A stretch of DNA of 64,000 nucleotides from Mesorhizobium amorphae CCNWGS0123 (GTDB lineage Bacteria; Pseudomonadota; Alphaproteobacteria; Rhizobiales; Rhizobiaceae), in NCBI RefSeq assembly GCF_001686985.1, contig NZ_CP015318.1:5206001-5270000 (forward strand), in the 5' to 3' direction. The notes beneath the pieces were generated by a model that was not told where the DNA came from, searched no databases, and saw only the letters and a list, made by a program, of their open reading frames with translations. Shown here in pieces: positions 55,431-64,000 of this stretch (its first letter is position 1; every line of letters starts with the position of its first letter). Position numbers and translations under genes: made by a program.

Positions 55431-55883
55431 ATGATGACGTTGAAATCAGTTTTGGTCGACAGGGTGCGCCCCGTCGCGGAACAGCCTCTGGATCGCGCCG
55501 GCGTCGATCGGACATCAATAGGAAAACTGGTCCGCGCGTTCTATGCCAAGGTGAGGAACAACGAGCGGCTCGGGCCGATTTTCGCGCGCGAGATCACCGG
55601 CGATTGGGAGCCACATCTCGAGAAAATGACTGATTTCTGGTGCTCCGTCATCCTGAAGAGCGGCGACTATCACGGCCGCCCGGTACCGGCGCACCTCAAG
55701 CTCAAGGATGTCACCGAGGCAGATTTCGATATCTGGCAGCACCTCTTCGGTCAGACGGCCGCCGAACTCTTCGCCCCGGAAACGGCGGCGGTGTTTGTCG
55801 ACCGCGCCGAGCGGATCGCGACAAGCCTGAAGCTCGCGATGTTCTTTCGTCTCACTCCCGCCTCGGCGGGGGGAAGCCAATAG
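55431..55883 (+). CDS. Group III truncated hemoglobin
   Basis: 150-residue globin. LVRAFYAKVRNNERLGPIFA, WCSVILKSGDYHGRPVPAHL (proximal His in AHL) and DFDIWQHLFGQTA match the group III trHb pattern (Campylobacter Ctb type), which protects against NO and other nitrosative stress. It lies 18 bp after nirV and is probably co-transcribed, giving NO detoxification next to the NO-producing reductase. Confidence 0.9.
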   Translation: MMTLKSVLVDRVRPVAEQPLDRAGVDRTSIGKLVRAFYAKVRNNERLGPIFAREITGDWEPHLEKMTDFWCSVILKSGDYHGRPVPAHLKLKDVTEADFDIWQHLFGQTAAELFAPETAAVFVDRAERIATSLKLAMFFRLTPASAGGSQ

Positions 55884-55986
55884 GTGGCTTTGGCGAAGCT
55901 GGACCGGTGCTTCAAGGCTCGAAAGGCCAGCGACAGGTTTGATTTTCCGCAAGGAAAGCGCCGCTCGAGGCTTCTAGTTTCATGGC

Positions 55987-56418
55987 ATGGCTCTCAACCT
56001 CTTCGTCGGTACGATCGTCATAGGCCTGACGGTCCTCATTCACACCTTTGGCCTCATCGCAGTCACCCATGCGATGGGACATCTGGTGGCGCGATTTCGC
56101 ATGCACGGGCGACGAAGCCGGGTTGTCGCAATGATCAGCGTAGTGATGGGCCTTTTTGCAGTCATGACTGCCGAGGTCTGGCTATGGGCCGGTGTGTACC
56201 GCCAGCTCGGCGTTTTGCCGGACTTCGAGACCGCGCTCTACTTTTCGACCATCACCTTTTCGACGGTTGGTTATGGCGACGTGGTGCCTGCCCATAGCTG
56301 GCGCGTCCTGGCGGCGCTCGAGGGCGTGAACGGGTTTCTGCTGATCGGCTGGTCGACCGCCTACCTGATCGCGGCCGGAACGCGCGTCGGCCCGTTCAGG
56401 GTTGGCGAACACTTTTAG
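55987..56418 (+). CDS. Two-TM potassium channel-like protein (Ion_trans_2)
   Basis: 143-residue inner-membrane protein. Hydrophobic segments near residues 5-28, 48-72 and 110-130 surround the pore loop TITFSTVGYGDVVPAH, a perfect K+ selectivity filter. No ligand-binding or RCK domain is present. It follows the hemoglobin gene by about 100 bp. A broken copy of its C-terminal half is at 45943-46165. Why it lies in this island is unclear. Confidence 0.88.
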   Translation: MALNLFVGTIVIGLTVLIHTFGLIAVTHAMGHLVARFRMHGRRSRVVAMISVVMGLFAVMTAEVWLWAGVYRQLGVLPDFETALYFSTITFSTVGYGDVVPAHSWRVLAALEGVNGFLLIGWSTAYLIAAGTRVGPFRVGEHF

Positions 56419-56445
56419 AGCCAACGAACGGCACGACCGTCTCGT

Positions 56446-57819
56446 TCAGACAGCCAGGGAATGTCTGCCGGTCCCGGTCTGAAGGTATTTGTCGAACTTC
56501 GCGGCCACGATCCTGACAAGCGGGCGGCTCTCCTGCGGCACGACGAAGTGTTCGCCATCGAGGAGAAGCAGCCTGTCTACGCCATTGGTGGCGAGACGGC
56601 TTGCTGCAGCCAAAAGCTTCTGCCCGACATCGCCGAAACGTTCGACCAGTTCGATCGCAGAAAAGGCAAAATGGCACATGAGGCGCTCGATGATCCATCC
56701 TCTTGCCAGATCATCGACGCTGAATTCAATACCGCGCGCTGTCGCCAATTGTCCGGAGCTCACAGCCTTCTCGTACTCGCCCGTCGCGACGATGTTTTGT
56801 GCGTAGCCTTGTCGGAACCGGCTGATCGAAGATGGTCCAAGACCAATCAGGGTTTCGCAATTGTCTTCGGTGTAGCCTTGAAAATTGCGACGGATATTGC
56901 CGACACGAGCCGCGATCGCGAGCCCATCGTCGGGCTTGGCGAAATGATCGAGTCCCAAGGCCTCGTAGCCGGCATCCACGATCAGCCGCGAGGCGAGCTG
57001 CGATTGCGCAAGCCGTTCGGCGGAATCGGGCAGCCAGGCTTCATCGATCATCGTTTGATGCTTCTTGAACCACGGCACATGCGCGTATCCAAACAGCGCA
57101 ATCCTGTCAGGTTCCAGCGTCAACGCCTGGGCGACGGTCGCGGCGACGCTCTCAAGGGTCTGGTGCGGTAGCCCGTAAAGCAGGTCGAGGTTTACGGAAT
57201 CCGCGCCCCGCGCGCGCACCGCGTCCACTACGCTCTTGGTCAGCAGGAAGCTCTGTTCGCGATTGATGGCCTTCTGCACCTTGGGATCGAAGTCCTGTAC
57301 GCCAAGGCTCGCTCTTGTCACGCCGATTGCGGCGAAGGCGTCGAGGCGGCCTTCATCCATGTCGTTGGGATCGATTTCGACACTGAGGCTGGCACCGTCG
57401 AGAAAATCGAATCTGTCCCTCAGGGCTTTCCCAAGTGCCAGGATGTCCTCTGGCTCTAGCATCGTCGGCGAACCACCACCGAAGTGAACGGCACGCACCC
57501 TGCCCCTGCCTTTCACGAGGTCGCCGACCGTCTCGATCTCTTTATGCAGCGAGCGCAGGAAGGTTGCCACGGGCGCATAGTGCCGTGTCTGCTTGGTGTG
57601 GCACGCGCAGAACCAGCACAACCTGTCGCAGTACGGAACATGCAGGTATAACGATATCTCGTCATCGGCTTCGAGCGCGTTCATCCAGCCGCGAACAATT
57701 ATGGCGTCGACGCCCGGGTGAAAGTGCGGTGCAGTTGGATAACTCGTGTAGCGCGGAACGTTTTCGCCCGCCGCGACGGTCAAATTTGCCTGGTTGTTGT
57801 TGGGCGCATTTGTCTGCAT
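56446..57819 (-). CDS. hemN: Oxygen-independent coproporphyrinogen III oxidase HemN
   Basis: About 457-residue radical-SAM enzyme that makes protoporphyrinogen IX without O2. The iron-sulfur motif is CDRLCWFCACH (CX3CX2C) about residue 60. VHFGGGSPTML and GLDHFAKPDD are family blocks. A GTG at 57828 would add three residues. An Fnr-type box lies about 36-49 bp upstream of the start, shared with the divergent fnrN. This enzyme supplies heme for cbb3 oxidase under low oxygen. Confidence 0.93.
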   Translation of the reverse strand: MQTNAPNNNQANLTVAAGENVPRYTSYPTAPHFHPGVDAIIVRGWMNALEADDEISLYLHVPYCDRLCWFCACHTKQTRHYAPVATFLRSLHKEIETVGDLVKGRGRVRAVHFGGGSPTMLEPEDILALGKALRDRFDFLDGASLSVEIDPNDMDEGRLDAFAAIGVTRASLGVQDFDPKVQKAINREQSFLLTKSVVDAVRARGADSVNLDLLYGLPHQTLESVAATVAQALTLEPDRIALFGYAHVPWFKKHQTMIDEAWLPDSAERLAQSQLASRLIVDAGYEALGLDHFAKPDDGLAIAARVGNIRRNFQGYTEDNCETLIGLGPSSISRFRQGYAQNIVATGEYEKAVSSGQLATARGIEFSVDDLARGWIIERLMCHFAFSAIELVERFGDVGQKLLAAASRLATNGVDRLLLLDGEHFVVPQESRPLVRIVAAKFDKYLQTGTGRHSLAV

Positions 57820-57854
57820 GAGCGGCACCGTAGAAACGCCAGGGCGCCGAGTCC

Positions 57855-57868
57855 TTGATCTTCGTCAA
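57855..57868. promoter_or_regulatory. Fnr/FixK box between hemN and fnrN
   Basis: TTGATCTTCGTCAA (TTGAT-N4-GTCAA, an anaerobox). It is 36 bp from the hemN start and 86 bp from the fnrN start, so both genes may use it. FnrN autoregulation through such boxes is known in rhizobia. Confidence 0.8.
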
Positions 57869-57953
57869 AGCGACTGACGGCAAGGACAAACTGACGCAAC
57901 CATTCTCGAGGCTGCGGTGGTATTCTGCCGGCATCTTGACCTTGAGCGATGAA

Positions 57954-58682
57954 ATGACCGTCAGACAGGACGTTCACAGTTCCGGCATTCCCGTGCTTTG
58001 CCAGTCCTGCGAGGCACGGCATCGCGGCGTCTGCGGCGCGCTCGATCCCGACCAGTTGGTCGGGCTCGCCAAGACCTCGTCAAGGCACAGTGTCGAGCCG
58101 GGGGTCGAGCTGATCGGCGACGCCGAGACCATCGACAGCTATTCGAACGTGCTTTCCGGCGTGGTCAAGCTGACGAAGAGCCTTTCGGACGGACGCCAGC
58201 AGATTGTCGGCCTCCAGTTCGCGCCAGACTTTCTGGGAAGACCGTTCAAGGCGGAAAGCGAGATCAACGCGGAAGCGGCAACGGCTGTCTCGCTTTGTTC
58301 GTTTCCGAAGACGGCCATCGAACGGATGATGAAGGAATCGCCGGAGCTGGAGCATCGCCTGCTCAGGCAGACGCTGAACGAACTCGACGAGGCGCGCGAC
58401 TGGATGGTGACGCTGGGCCGCAAGACCGCGTCCGAGAAGGTGGCGAGCTTCCTGCTGATGATCGCCATGAACATCGATCCCGCGGTCGACCTGGCTGCCA
58501 ACTCGGCGACTTTCGAACTTCCGCTTACGCGCGCTGATATCGCCGATTTCCTCGGCCTGACGATCGAAACGGTGAGCCGCCAGCTGACCAGGCTGCGAAC
58601 CGACGGGGTGATCCGAATCGAGAACAACCGGCATGTGACTGTGGACAGTCTCAGCCGGCTGGAGCAGCGCTCCGGCGCCTAG
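57954..58682 (+). CDS. fnrN: FnrN, oxygen-sensing Fnr-type regulator
   Basis: About 242-residue regulator. Near the N-terminus, VLCQSCEARHRGVCGAL gives the C-x2-C-x7-C part of the [4Fe-4S] site; the fourth Cys is in AVSLCSFPK (about 120). The helix-turn-helix is TRADIADFLGLTIETVSRQLTRLRTDG with the Fnr-type E..SR core. It activates the microoxic genes (fixNOQP, fixG, hemN) when oxygen is low. Start chosen at ATG 57954; the ribosome site is weak. Confidence 0.92.
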   Translation: MTVRQDVHSSGIPVLCQSCEARHRGVCGALDPDQLVGLAKTSSRHSVEPGVELIGDAETIDSYSNVLSGVVKLTKSLSDGRQQIVGLQFAPDFLGRPFKAESEINAEAATAVSLCSFPKTAIERMMKESPELEHRLLRQTLNELDEARDWMVTLGRKTASEKVASFLLMIAMNIDPAVDLAANSATFELPLTRADIADFLGLTIETVSRQLTRLRTDGVIRIENNRHVTVDSLSRLEQRSGA

Positions 58683-58714
58683 ACCCGGCGGCGCGGCCGG
58701 CGGCCATCCCGGTT

Positions 58715-59227
58715 CTAGCCAGGATCCGGTATCCCGATCAGCGGCAGCACGTGCTCGCGTTCAAATGCGATATGCCGGCGCAGGCTTTCGAAGAAACCGC
58801 GCAACATGAAGCCGATAGCTTCGGCATTCTCGACAGTCTCGCCGTGACCGATCGCCAGCAGAATTTCGGTGACCTCGTCGGCGAAGCACTCGTCTTCGAT
58901 GTGCTCGGCGCGCAGCCGCGGGATTGAGGCTACGCTCGCATTGCTGCCCTGCACGGCAGCCTCGTAGGCGGGGAAGATGATCGTCTCTTCGTATCGATGA
59001 ATGTTGCGCAGCAGTGGAACGAGCACGTTGGCCGTGCCGAGGCACTTCAGACGATCGACGCTTGGCAAGGCGTCTGCAATTCTTTCCAGGGCATCGCAAA
59101 GCTGCAACTTTTCCCGGTGCGCGCGCTTCATCACCGCGGCTGGGACCGACTCTCTGTCCAATCGAGCCGAAGCCAGCGCGTCTTCATGGCGTGGATCGAA
59201 CAACGACGGTCCTCGCTCCCCGTTCAA
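58715..59227 (-). CDS. Hemerythrin-domain protein
   Basis: About 170-residue protein with a four-helix hemerythrin-like domain. Metal ligands are likely in RNIHRYEETIIFPAYE (HxxxE), RAEHIEDE and RRHIAFEREHVLPLI. I chose the TTG at 59227, with GGGAG 8 bp upstream; an upstream frame to 59299 would cross the Fnr box. Such proteins sense or store O2 or NO, or help repair iron-sulfur clusters. It is divergent from fixN across the Fnr box at 59286 and probably shares it. Confidence 0.75.
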   Translation of the reverse strand: MNGERGPSLFDPRHEDALASARLDRESVPAAVMKRAHREKLQLCDALERIADALPSVDRLKCLGTANVLVPLLRNIHRYEETIIFPAYEAAVQGSNASVASIPRLRAEHIEDECFADEVTEILLAIGHGETVENAEAIGFMLRGFFESLRRHIAFEREHVLPLIGIPDPG

Positions 59228-59285
59228 TGACAGTCTCCCGTTTCCCTGGCGTGACCGACGCTGCCCAATCCAAAACGAAGCGGCT

Positions 59286-59299
59286 TTGACCTGGATCAA
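59286..59299. promoter_or_regulatory. Fnr/FixK box upstream of fixN
   Basis: TTGACCTGGATCAA, a good anaerobox (TTGAC-N4-ATCAA), 80 bp before the fixN start, a normal distance for Fnr/FixK activation. It also lies 59 bp before the divergent hemerythrin start. Confidence 0.85.
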
Positions 59300-59379
59300 G
59301 GCGACCCCGAAGCAACTGCGGAATTGGTGCCGACGCGGATCGATGTCCGCGAACCGGAATCCAAGGTCGGGGACATGCC

Positions 59380-60990
59380 ATGAAATTCGGCACGGAAATT
59401 GTCTTGTTGTGCTTCTTCACCTTCCTGGCGCTGGTGGCGGCCGGCTTTGGTGTCGACGAACCTTTCCGGCAACACATGTGGGTGCTGTTCTTTGTGTTGC
59501 TCGGTTTTGTCGTTGTCCTCCTGCGCAACACCAGCTTTGCGGCCCCAGCTCCGATTGATTCTTCGGCCTATATGGACGGGCCGGTCCGCTACGGTGCCAT
59601 CGCCACCATGTTCTGGGGCGTTGTCGGCATGCTGGTGGGCGTGATCATAGCGTTGCAGCTTGCCTACCCGGATCTCAACATCGAGCCGTGGTTCAATTTC
59701 GGCCGCCTGCGGCCGCTGCATACATCCGGTGTTGTCTTTGCGTTTGGCGGCAACGCGCTGCTTTGCACGTCCCTGTATGTCGTACAGCGCACCTGTCGCG
59801 CACGGCTCTTCGGCGGCGATCTCGCCTGGTTCGTATTCTGGGGCTATCAGCTTTTCATCGTCATGGCCGCGACCGGCTATCTGCTCGGCATCACCGAGAG
59901 CCGCGAATACGCCGAACCCGAATGGTATGTGGATCTCTGGCTGACCGTTGTCTGGGTCGCTTATCTCATCCTGTTCCTCGGCACGATCCTGAAGCGCAAG
60001 GAACCGCACATCTACGTCGCCAACTGGTTCTACCTGTCGTTCATCGTGACCATCGCGATGCTGCATGTGGTCAACAACCTGTCGATGCCGGCCTCATTCG
60101 TGGGCTCGAAGAGCTACTCCGCCTTTTCCGGTGTCCAGGACGCCCTGACGCAGTGGTGGTATGGCCACAACGCCGTCGGCTTCTTCCTCACCGCCGGCTT
60201 CCTCGGGATGATGTACTATTTCGTGCCCAAGCAGGCGAATCGGCCGGTCTATTCCTACCGGCTGTCGATCATCCATTTCTGGGCGATCATCTTTCTCTAC
60301 ATCTGGGCCGGACCGCATCACCTCCACTACACTGCCCTGCCCGACTGGGCGCAAACGCTCGGCATGGTGTTTTCGATCATGCTCTGGATGCCGTCCTGGG
60401 GCGGCATGATCAACGGGCTGATGACGCTGTCGGGAGCCTGGGACAAGATCCGTACCGATCCGATCATCCGCATGATGGTGATGGCGATTGCCTTCTACGG
60501 CATGTCGACCTTCGAAGGTCCGATGATGTCGATCAAGGCGGTCAACTCGCTGTCGCACTATACGGACTGGACCATCGGGCATGTCCATTCCGGCGCACTT
60601 GGCTGGGTTGGAATGATCTCGTTCGGCGCGATCTACTACATGGTGCCGAAGCTCTGGAACCGCGAGCGGCTCTATTCGCTGCGGCTGGTCACCTGGCACT
60701 TCTGGCTGGCGACCCTCGGGATCGTCGTCTACGCCGCGGTGATGTGGGTTTCCGGCGTCATGCAGGGCCTGATGTGGCGTGAGTACGACGAGCAGGGCTT
60801 CCTGGTCTACTCCTTCGCCGAAACCGTCGCCGCCATGCATCCATACTATGTCATGCGCGCCATCGGCGGGGCCATGTACCTCAGCGGTGCCCTGCTCATG
60901 GCGTGGAACATCACCATGACCATCCTCGGCTACCAGCGCGAGGAGCAACCGCTGCCGGGTTCCGAGCCCGCCCTCCAGCCTGCCGAATAA
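59380..60990 (+). CDS. fixN: cbb3-type cytochrome c oxidase subunit I (FixN/CcoN)
   Basis: 536-residue membrane catalytic subunit with at least twelve membrane segments. Conserved blocks include [17 protein letters not shown] (heme His), [20 protein letters not shown] (CuB His-Tyr region), [20 protein letters not shown] (CuB His pair) and [16 protein letters not shown] (heme ligands). It reduces O2 with very high affinity. First gene of fixNOQP, 80 bp after an Fnr/FixK box. Confidence 0.95.
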   Translation: MKFGTEIVLLCFFTFLALVAAGFGVDEPFRQHMWVLFFVLLGFVVVLLRNTSFAAPAPIDSSAYMDGPVRYGAIATMFWGVVGMLVGVIIALQLAYPDLNIEPWFNFGRLRPLHTSGVVFAFGGNALLCTSLYVVQRTCRARLFGGDLAWFVFWGYQLFIVMAATGYLLGITESREYAEPEWYVDLWLTVVWVAYLILFLGTILKRKEPHIYVANWFYLSFIVTIAMLHVVNNLSMPASFVGSKSYSAFSGVQDALTQWWYGHNAVGFFLTAGFLGMMYYFVPKQANRPVYSYRLSIIHFWAIIFLYIWAGPHHLHYTALPDWAQTLGMVFSIMLWMPSWGGMINGLMTLSGAWDKIRTDPIIRMMVMAIAFYGMSTFEGPMMSIKAVNSLSHYTDWTIGHVHSGALGWVGMISFGAIYYMVPKLWNRERLYSLRLVTWHFWLATLGIVVYAAVMWVSGVMQGLMWREYDEQGFLVYSFAETVAAMHPYYVMRAIGGAMYLSGALLMAWNITMTILGYQREEQPLPGSEPALQPAE

Positions 60991-61001
60991 GGAGCCAGAC
61001 A

Positions 61002-61733
61002 ATGGGCTTGATGGACAAACACGCGATCATCGAGAAGAACGCCACACTTCTTCTCATTGGCTCGCTGCTTGTGGTGACTGTCGGCGGTATCGTCGAGATT
61101 GCACCACTCTTCTATCTCGACAACACGATCGAGAAGGTCGAAGGCATGCGGCCCTATTCGCCGCTCGAACTCGAGGGGCGCAACATCTATGTGCGCGAGG
61201 GCTGCTATCTCTGCCACAGCCAGATGATCAGGCCTTTCCGCGACGAAGTCGAGCGCTACGGCCACTACAGCCTGGCGGCCGAGTCGATGTACGACCATCC
61301 GTTCCAGTGGGGATCGAAGCGCACCGGCCCCGACCTTGCCCGGGTCGGCGATCGCTATTCGAACGATTGGCACGTCCAGCATCTTGTCGATCCGCGCTCG
61401 GTGGTGCCGGAATCGATCATGCCGCGCTACGCATTCCTGAAGGACACGCCGATCGATGTGAAGGACTTCTCGACGCATCTGGTTGCGAACGAGCGCGTTG
61501 GCGTCCCCTACTCCGATGACATGATCGCCAACGCTAACGCCGATCTGACGGCGCAGGCCAACCCGAGTGCCGACACGTCCGGCCTGGAAAAACGCTATCC
61601 AAAGGCCAAGGTCGGCGATTTCGACGGCAACCCGCAGCAGGTCACCGAGATGGACGCGCTGGTCGCCTATCTCCAGATGCTGGGCACGCTGGTCGATTTC
61701 AAAACCTACGACGAAGCCGCCGGCTACCGCTGA
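61002..61733 (+). CDS. fixO: cbb3 oxidase subunit II (FixO/CcoO)
   Basis: 243-residue membrane-anchored cytochrome c. One N-terminal membrane segment ([18 protein letters not shown]) is followed by the heme c site [20 protein letters not shown] and [11 protein letters not shown]. It hands electrons to subunit I. It starts 11 bp after fixN and ends 12 bp before fixQ. Confidence 0.95.
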   Translation: MGLMDKHAIIEKNATLLLIGSLLVVTVGGIVEIAPLFYLDNTIEKVEGMRPYSPLELEGRNIYVREGCYLCHSQMIRPFRDEVERYGHYSLAAESMYDHPFQWGSKRTGPDLARVGDRYSNDWHVQHLVDPRSVVPESIMPRYAFLKDTPIDVKDFSTHLVANERVGVPYSDDMIANANADLTAQANPSADTSGLEKRYPKAKVGDFDGNPQQVTEMDALVAYLQMLGTLVDFKTYDEAAGYR

Positions 61734-61745
61734 GGAGTGCCACCC

Positions 61746-61895
61746 ATGGACTACAATTTGATGCGCGAGTTCGCCGATAGCTGGGCCCTGCTCGCCATGG
61801 CGCTGTTCTTCGTTGGCTGCATCGCCTTTGCGCTTCGCCCCGGCAGCCGGACGCAAGCCGACGAAGCCGCCCGCATTCCTCTCAAGGACGATTGA
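61746..61895 (+). CDS. fixQ: cbb3 oxidase small subunit (FixQ/CcoQ)
   Basis: 49-residue single-span membrane protein (MDYNLMREFADSWALLAMAL and on to FALRPGSRTQ). It lies between fixO and fixP, where CcoQ always is; it stabilises the oxidase. The stop is 2 bp before the fixP start. Confidence 0.92.
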   Translation: MDYNLMREFADSWALLAMALFFVGCIAFALRPGSRTQADEAARIPLKDD

Positions 61896-61897
61896 CC

Positions 61898-62761
61898 ATG
61901 AGCACAGAGCGTATCGACGACGTGTCCGGCATCTCGACAACCGGCCATGAGTGGGATGGCATCAAGGAGCTCAACAACCCGCTTCCGCGCTGGTGGGTGA
62001 TAACCTTCTACATCACCATCGCTTGGGCGGCCGCCTATACGATCGCCTACCCGGCATGGCCGATGCTGTCGTCCGCGACCAAGGGCGTGCTCGGCTACTC
62101 CAGCCGCAACGATGTCAAGAATGAACTGGCAGCGGCGGAAGCAGCCAAGGGCAAGTATGTCGCGGCCATCCAGGCGAAGACCGTCTCCGAGATTGCTGCT
62201 GACGATGCGCTGCGCGAGTTCGCCGTTGCCGCTGGCGGCGCCGCCTTCAAGGTCAATTGCGTGCAGTGCCACGGCTCGGGCGCCCAGGGCTCAGCCGGCT
62301 TTCCCAACCTCAATGACGACGAGTGGCTGTGGGGTGGCAGCGCAGAACAGATCCAGCAGACGATCACGCACGGCATCCGCTTCGCCTCGGATCCCGATAC
62401 GCGGCAGTCTGAGATGCCCGCCTTTGGCGACATCATCACGCCCGAGCAGGCCACGCAGGTCAGCGCCTATGTCGCCAGCCTCTCCGGCCCCGTTCACGAC
62501 GCAAGCCTGATCGAGCCCGGCGCCAAGGTCTTCGCGGAAAATTGCGTCGCCTGCCATGGCGCCAACGCAAAAGGCAACAAGGAGCTTGGCGCGCCCGACC
62601 TGACCGATGCGATTTGGTTCTACGGATCGGGCGAAACAGCGATCGCCGCCCAGGTCCGCGCGCCGAAACACGGCGTGATGCCGGCCTGGATCGGGCGCCT
62701 TGGCGAAACCACAGTCAAGGAACTTGCCGTCTACGTCCATTCGCTTGGCGGTGGAGAATAG
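61898..62761 (+). CDS. fixP: cbb3 oxidase subunit III (FixP/CcoP)
   Basis: 287-residue diheme cytochrome c with an N-terminal membrane anchor (about residues 35-58: WWVITFYITIAWAAAYTIAY). The two heme sites are CVQCHG (about 126) and CVACHG (about 217). The family block HEWDGIKELNNPLPRWW precedes the anchor. It accepts electrons from soluble cytochromes. A strong terminator follows. Confidence 0.95.
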   Translation: MSTERIDDVSGISTTGHEWDGIKELNNPLPRWWVITFYITIAWAAAYTIAYPAWPMLSSATKGVLGYSSRNDVKNELAAAEAAKGKYVAAIQAKTVSEIAADDALREFAVAAGGAAFKVNCVQCHGSGAQGSAGFPNLNDDEWLWGGSAEQIQQTITHGIRFASDPDTRQSEMPAFGDIITPEQATQVSAYVASLSGPVHDASLIEPGAKVFAENCVACHGANAKGNKELGAPDLTDAIWFYGSGETAIAAQVRAPKHGVMPAWIGRLGETTVKELAVYVHSLGGGE

Positions 62762-62798
62762 GAGCGGGGCCTATTCTCGACCCTCGGCCGCCAAGCGA

Positions 62799-62832
62799 CG
62801 AGGTCCGGCCAAAAGCCGGGCCTCGATTTTTT
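62799..62832 (+). terminator. Rho-independent terminator of fixNOQP
   Basis: CGAGGTCCGGC pairs with GCCGGGCCTCG (one G-T pair) around a 5-base CAAAA-type loop and is followed by ATTTTTT. It is 38 bp after the fixP stop and 15 bp before the fixG anaerobox. Confidence 0.92.
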
Positions 62833-62846
62833 CCGACATCTGAAGA

Positions 62847-62860
62847 TTGACCTGCATCAA
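62847..62860. promoter_or_regulatory. Fnr/FixK box upstream of fixG
   Basis: TTGACCTGCATCAA, nearly the same as the fixN box, 62 bp before the fixG start. It gives fixGHIS-type genes their own low-oxygen promoter after the fixNOQP terminator. Confidence 0.85.
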
Positions 62861-62921
62861 CGCGGCGCGACCCGCCCGGCGGCAAGAGTTGTTTACGGGG
62901 GCAGGATCATCGGGTACGCGA

Positions 62922-64000
62922 ATGGAGATCACGGTGCTGGATCAGACGCAGGTAGAACGGTTGGAAGCCGAGGCGGTCAATTCCGCCAAGACCCGCCAGC
63001 CGCTCTATGCCGCGCGCAAGAAGATCTTCCCGAAACGCGCCTCGGGCAGCTTTCGCCGCTTCAAATGGCTGGTGATGGCGATCACGCTGGGCATCTACTA
63101 TCTGACGCCTTGGCTGCGATGGGATCGCGGCGCGTTTGCGCCCGACCAGGCAGTGTTGCTCGATCTCGCCAACCGCCGTTTCTATTTCTTCTTCATCGAG
63201 ATCTGGCCGCAGGAATTCTACTATGTCGCCGGCCTGCTGATGATGGCCGGCATCGGCCTTTTCCTGATCACCTCCACGGTCGGCCGGGCCTGGTGCGGTT
63301 ATACCTGTCCGCAGACCGTGTGGGTAGACCTGTTCCTCGTCGTCGAGCGGGCGATCGAAGGCGACCGCAACGCCCGCATGAAACTTGACGCCGGTCCGTG
63401 GACGGCGCGCAAACTGGTGTTGCGCGTAACGAAGCACGCCATCTGGGTGGTCATTGCGGTAGCCACCGGCGGTGCGTGGATCTTCTATTTCGCCGACGCG
63501 CCGACGCTGATCGGCGAAGTCTTCACCGGCACCGCCGCGCCGGTCGCCTACGTCACCATCGCTGTGCTGACGGCGACGACCTACACATTCGGTGGGCTGA
63601 TGCGCGAGCAGGTCTGCACCTACATGTGCCCGTGGCCGCGCATCCAGGCAGCCATGCTCGACGAGAATTCTCTGACCGTCACCTACAATGACTGGCGCGG
63701 CGAGCCCCGCTCGCGCCATGCCAAGAAGGCCCTGGCTGCCGGTCAGCCGGTCGGCGACTGCGTCGACTGCAACGCCTGTGTTGCCGTCTGCCCGATGGGA
63801 ATCGACATCCGCGACGGCCAGCAGCTCGAATGCATCACCTGCGCGCTCTGCATCGACGCTTGCGACGGCATCATGGACAAGCTTGGCAGGGAGCGCGGGC
63901 TGATCTCCTATGCGACATTGTCCGACTACAACGCCAACATGGCGGTGGCGACCGCGGGCGGTTCCTCCCCGGCGACCCCCTCCCTTGTCAGGACGGCTGA
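62922..64000 (+). CDS. fixG: FixG/CcoG, cbb3 oxidase maturation protein (3' end beyond window)
   Basis: 359 residues are visible with no stop before the window ends. The membrane protein has segments near residues 45-60, 90-115 and 165-215. WCGYTCPQTVW and QVCTYMCPWPRIQ are the CcoG cysteine motifs. A double [4Fe-4S] ferredoxin domain follows with CVDCNACVAVCPMGID and CITCALCIDAC. CcoG reduces copper for cbb3 assembly. The rest of the fixGHIS operon should follow beyond 64000. Start at ATG 62922, with a weak ribosome site. Confidence 0.93.
   Translation, partial: MEITVLDQTQVERLEAEAVNSAKTRQPLYAARKKIFPKRASGSFRRFKWLVMAITLGIYYLTPWLRWDRGAFAPDQAVLLDLANRRFYFFFIEIWPQEFYYVAGLLMMAGIGLFLITSTVGRAWCGYTCPQTVWVDLFLVVERAIEGDRNARMKLDAGPWTARKLVLRVTKHAIWVVIAVATGGAWIFYFADAPTLIGEVFTGTAAPVAYVTIAVLTATTYTFGGLMREQVCTYMCPWPRIQAAMLDENSLTVTYNDWRGEPRSRHAKKALAAGQPVGDCVDCNACVAVCPMGIDIRDGQQLECITCALCIDACDGIMDKLGRERGLISYATLSDYNANMAVATAGGSSPATPSLVRTA

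Overview
The window looks like chromosomal DNA of a rhizobial alphaproteobacterium, most likely Mesorhizobium or a close relative. The evidence is GC-rich coding sequence, many ABC importers of the ribose, UgpBAEC and ProW types, GlxA, SorC and LacI regulators, a fixNOQP-fixG block with FnrN, and a nirK-nirV-pseudoazurin-nnrS-nnrR block. No rRNA or tRNA gene and no CRISPR array was seen. One eroded transposase end is the only trace of an insertion sequence.

Layout. (1) 0-4 kb: two ProW-like betaine permeases, a proline-racemase-family enzyme with an altered catalytic pair, and a GlxA/AraC regulator. (2) 4-15.4 kb, minus strand: a nine-gene sugar or polyol operon with an RbsB/RbsA/RbsC-type importer, a SorC regulator, an aldo/keto reductase, a GlpD-like dehydrogenase, a DeoC/LsrF-type aldolase, an L-xylulokinase-like kinase and a GMC oxidoreductase. 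(3) 15.8-18.8 kb: a 990-residue protein joining a SerC-type aminotransferase to a SerA-type dehydrogenase, divergent from that operon. (4) 19-23 kb: three copies of a 13-bp palindrome, a 53-codon small ORF and an LplT-PlsC-acyl-ACP-synthetase fusion. (5) 23-26.4 kb: a GGDEF-EAL protein divergent from a methyltransferase. (6) 26.5-32 kb: a UgpBAEC-type sugar importer with its LacI regulator and a 28-bp operator palindrome. (7) 32-41 kb: a hydrolase, a winged-helix/TPR protein, a BetI-like and a LuxR-type regulator, a flavin monooxygenase, two SDRs and an SMP-30 lactonase.

(8) 41-46.2 kb is a scarred segment. Pieces of a GntR regulator, a proline-racemase paralogue, an aldehyde dehydrogenase, a DapA-family enzyme and a potassium channel lie around an intact proline-racemase-family dehydratase, a VOC protein, a lipid kinase and a tautomerase. 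The first four fragments match the gene types of a hydroxyproline catabolic cluster. (9) 46.3-49.7 kb: an AcoR-like activator without an AAA+ domain, a palindrome, an aldehyde dehydrogenase, a DUF779 protein and a DUF1858 protein.

(10) 49.7-64 kb is a low-oxygen and nitrogen-oxide island: an NnrR-like regulator, cytochrome c, NnrS, pseudoazurin, NirK, NirV, group III truncated hemoglobin, a two-TM channel, HemN, FnrN, hemerythrin, FixNOQP (cbb3 oxidase) and FixG, which is cut by the window end. Two palindrome classes divide it. TTTGCG-N4-CGCAAA-like boxes precede nnrS, pseudoazurin and nirK, whereas TTGA-N6-TCAA boxes precede hemN/fnrN, fixN and fixG. This suggests an NnrR branch and an Fnr/FixK branch.
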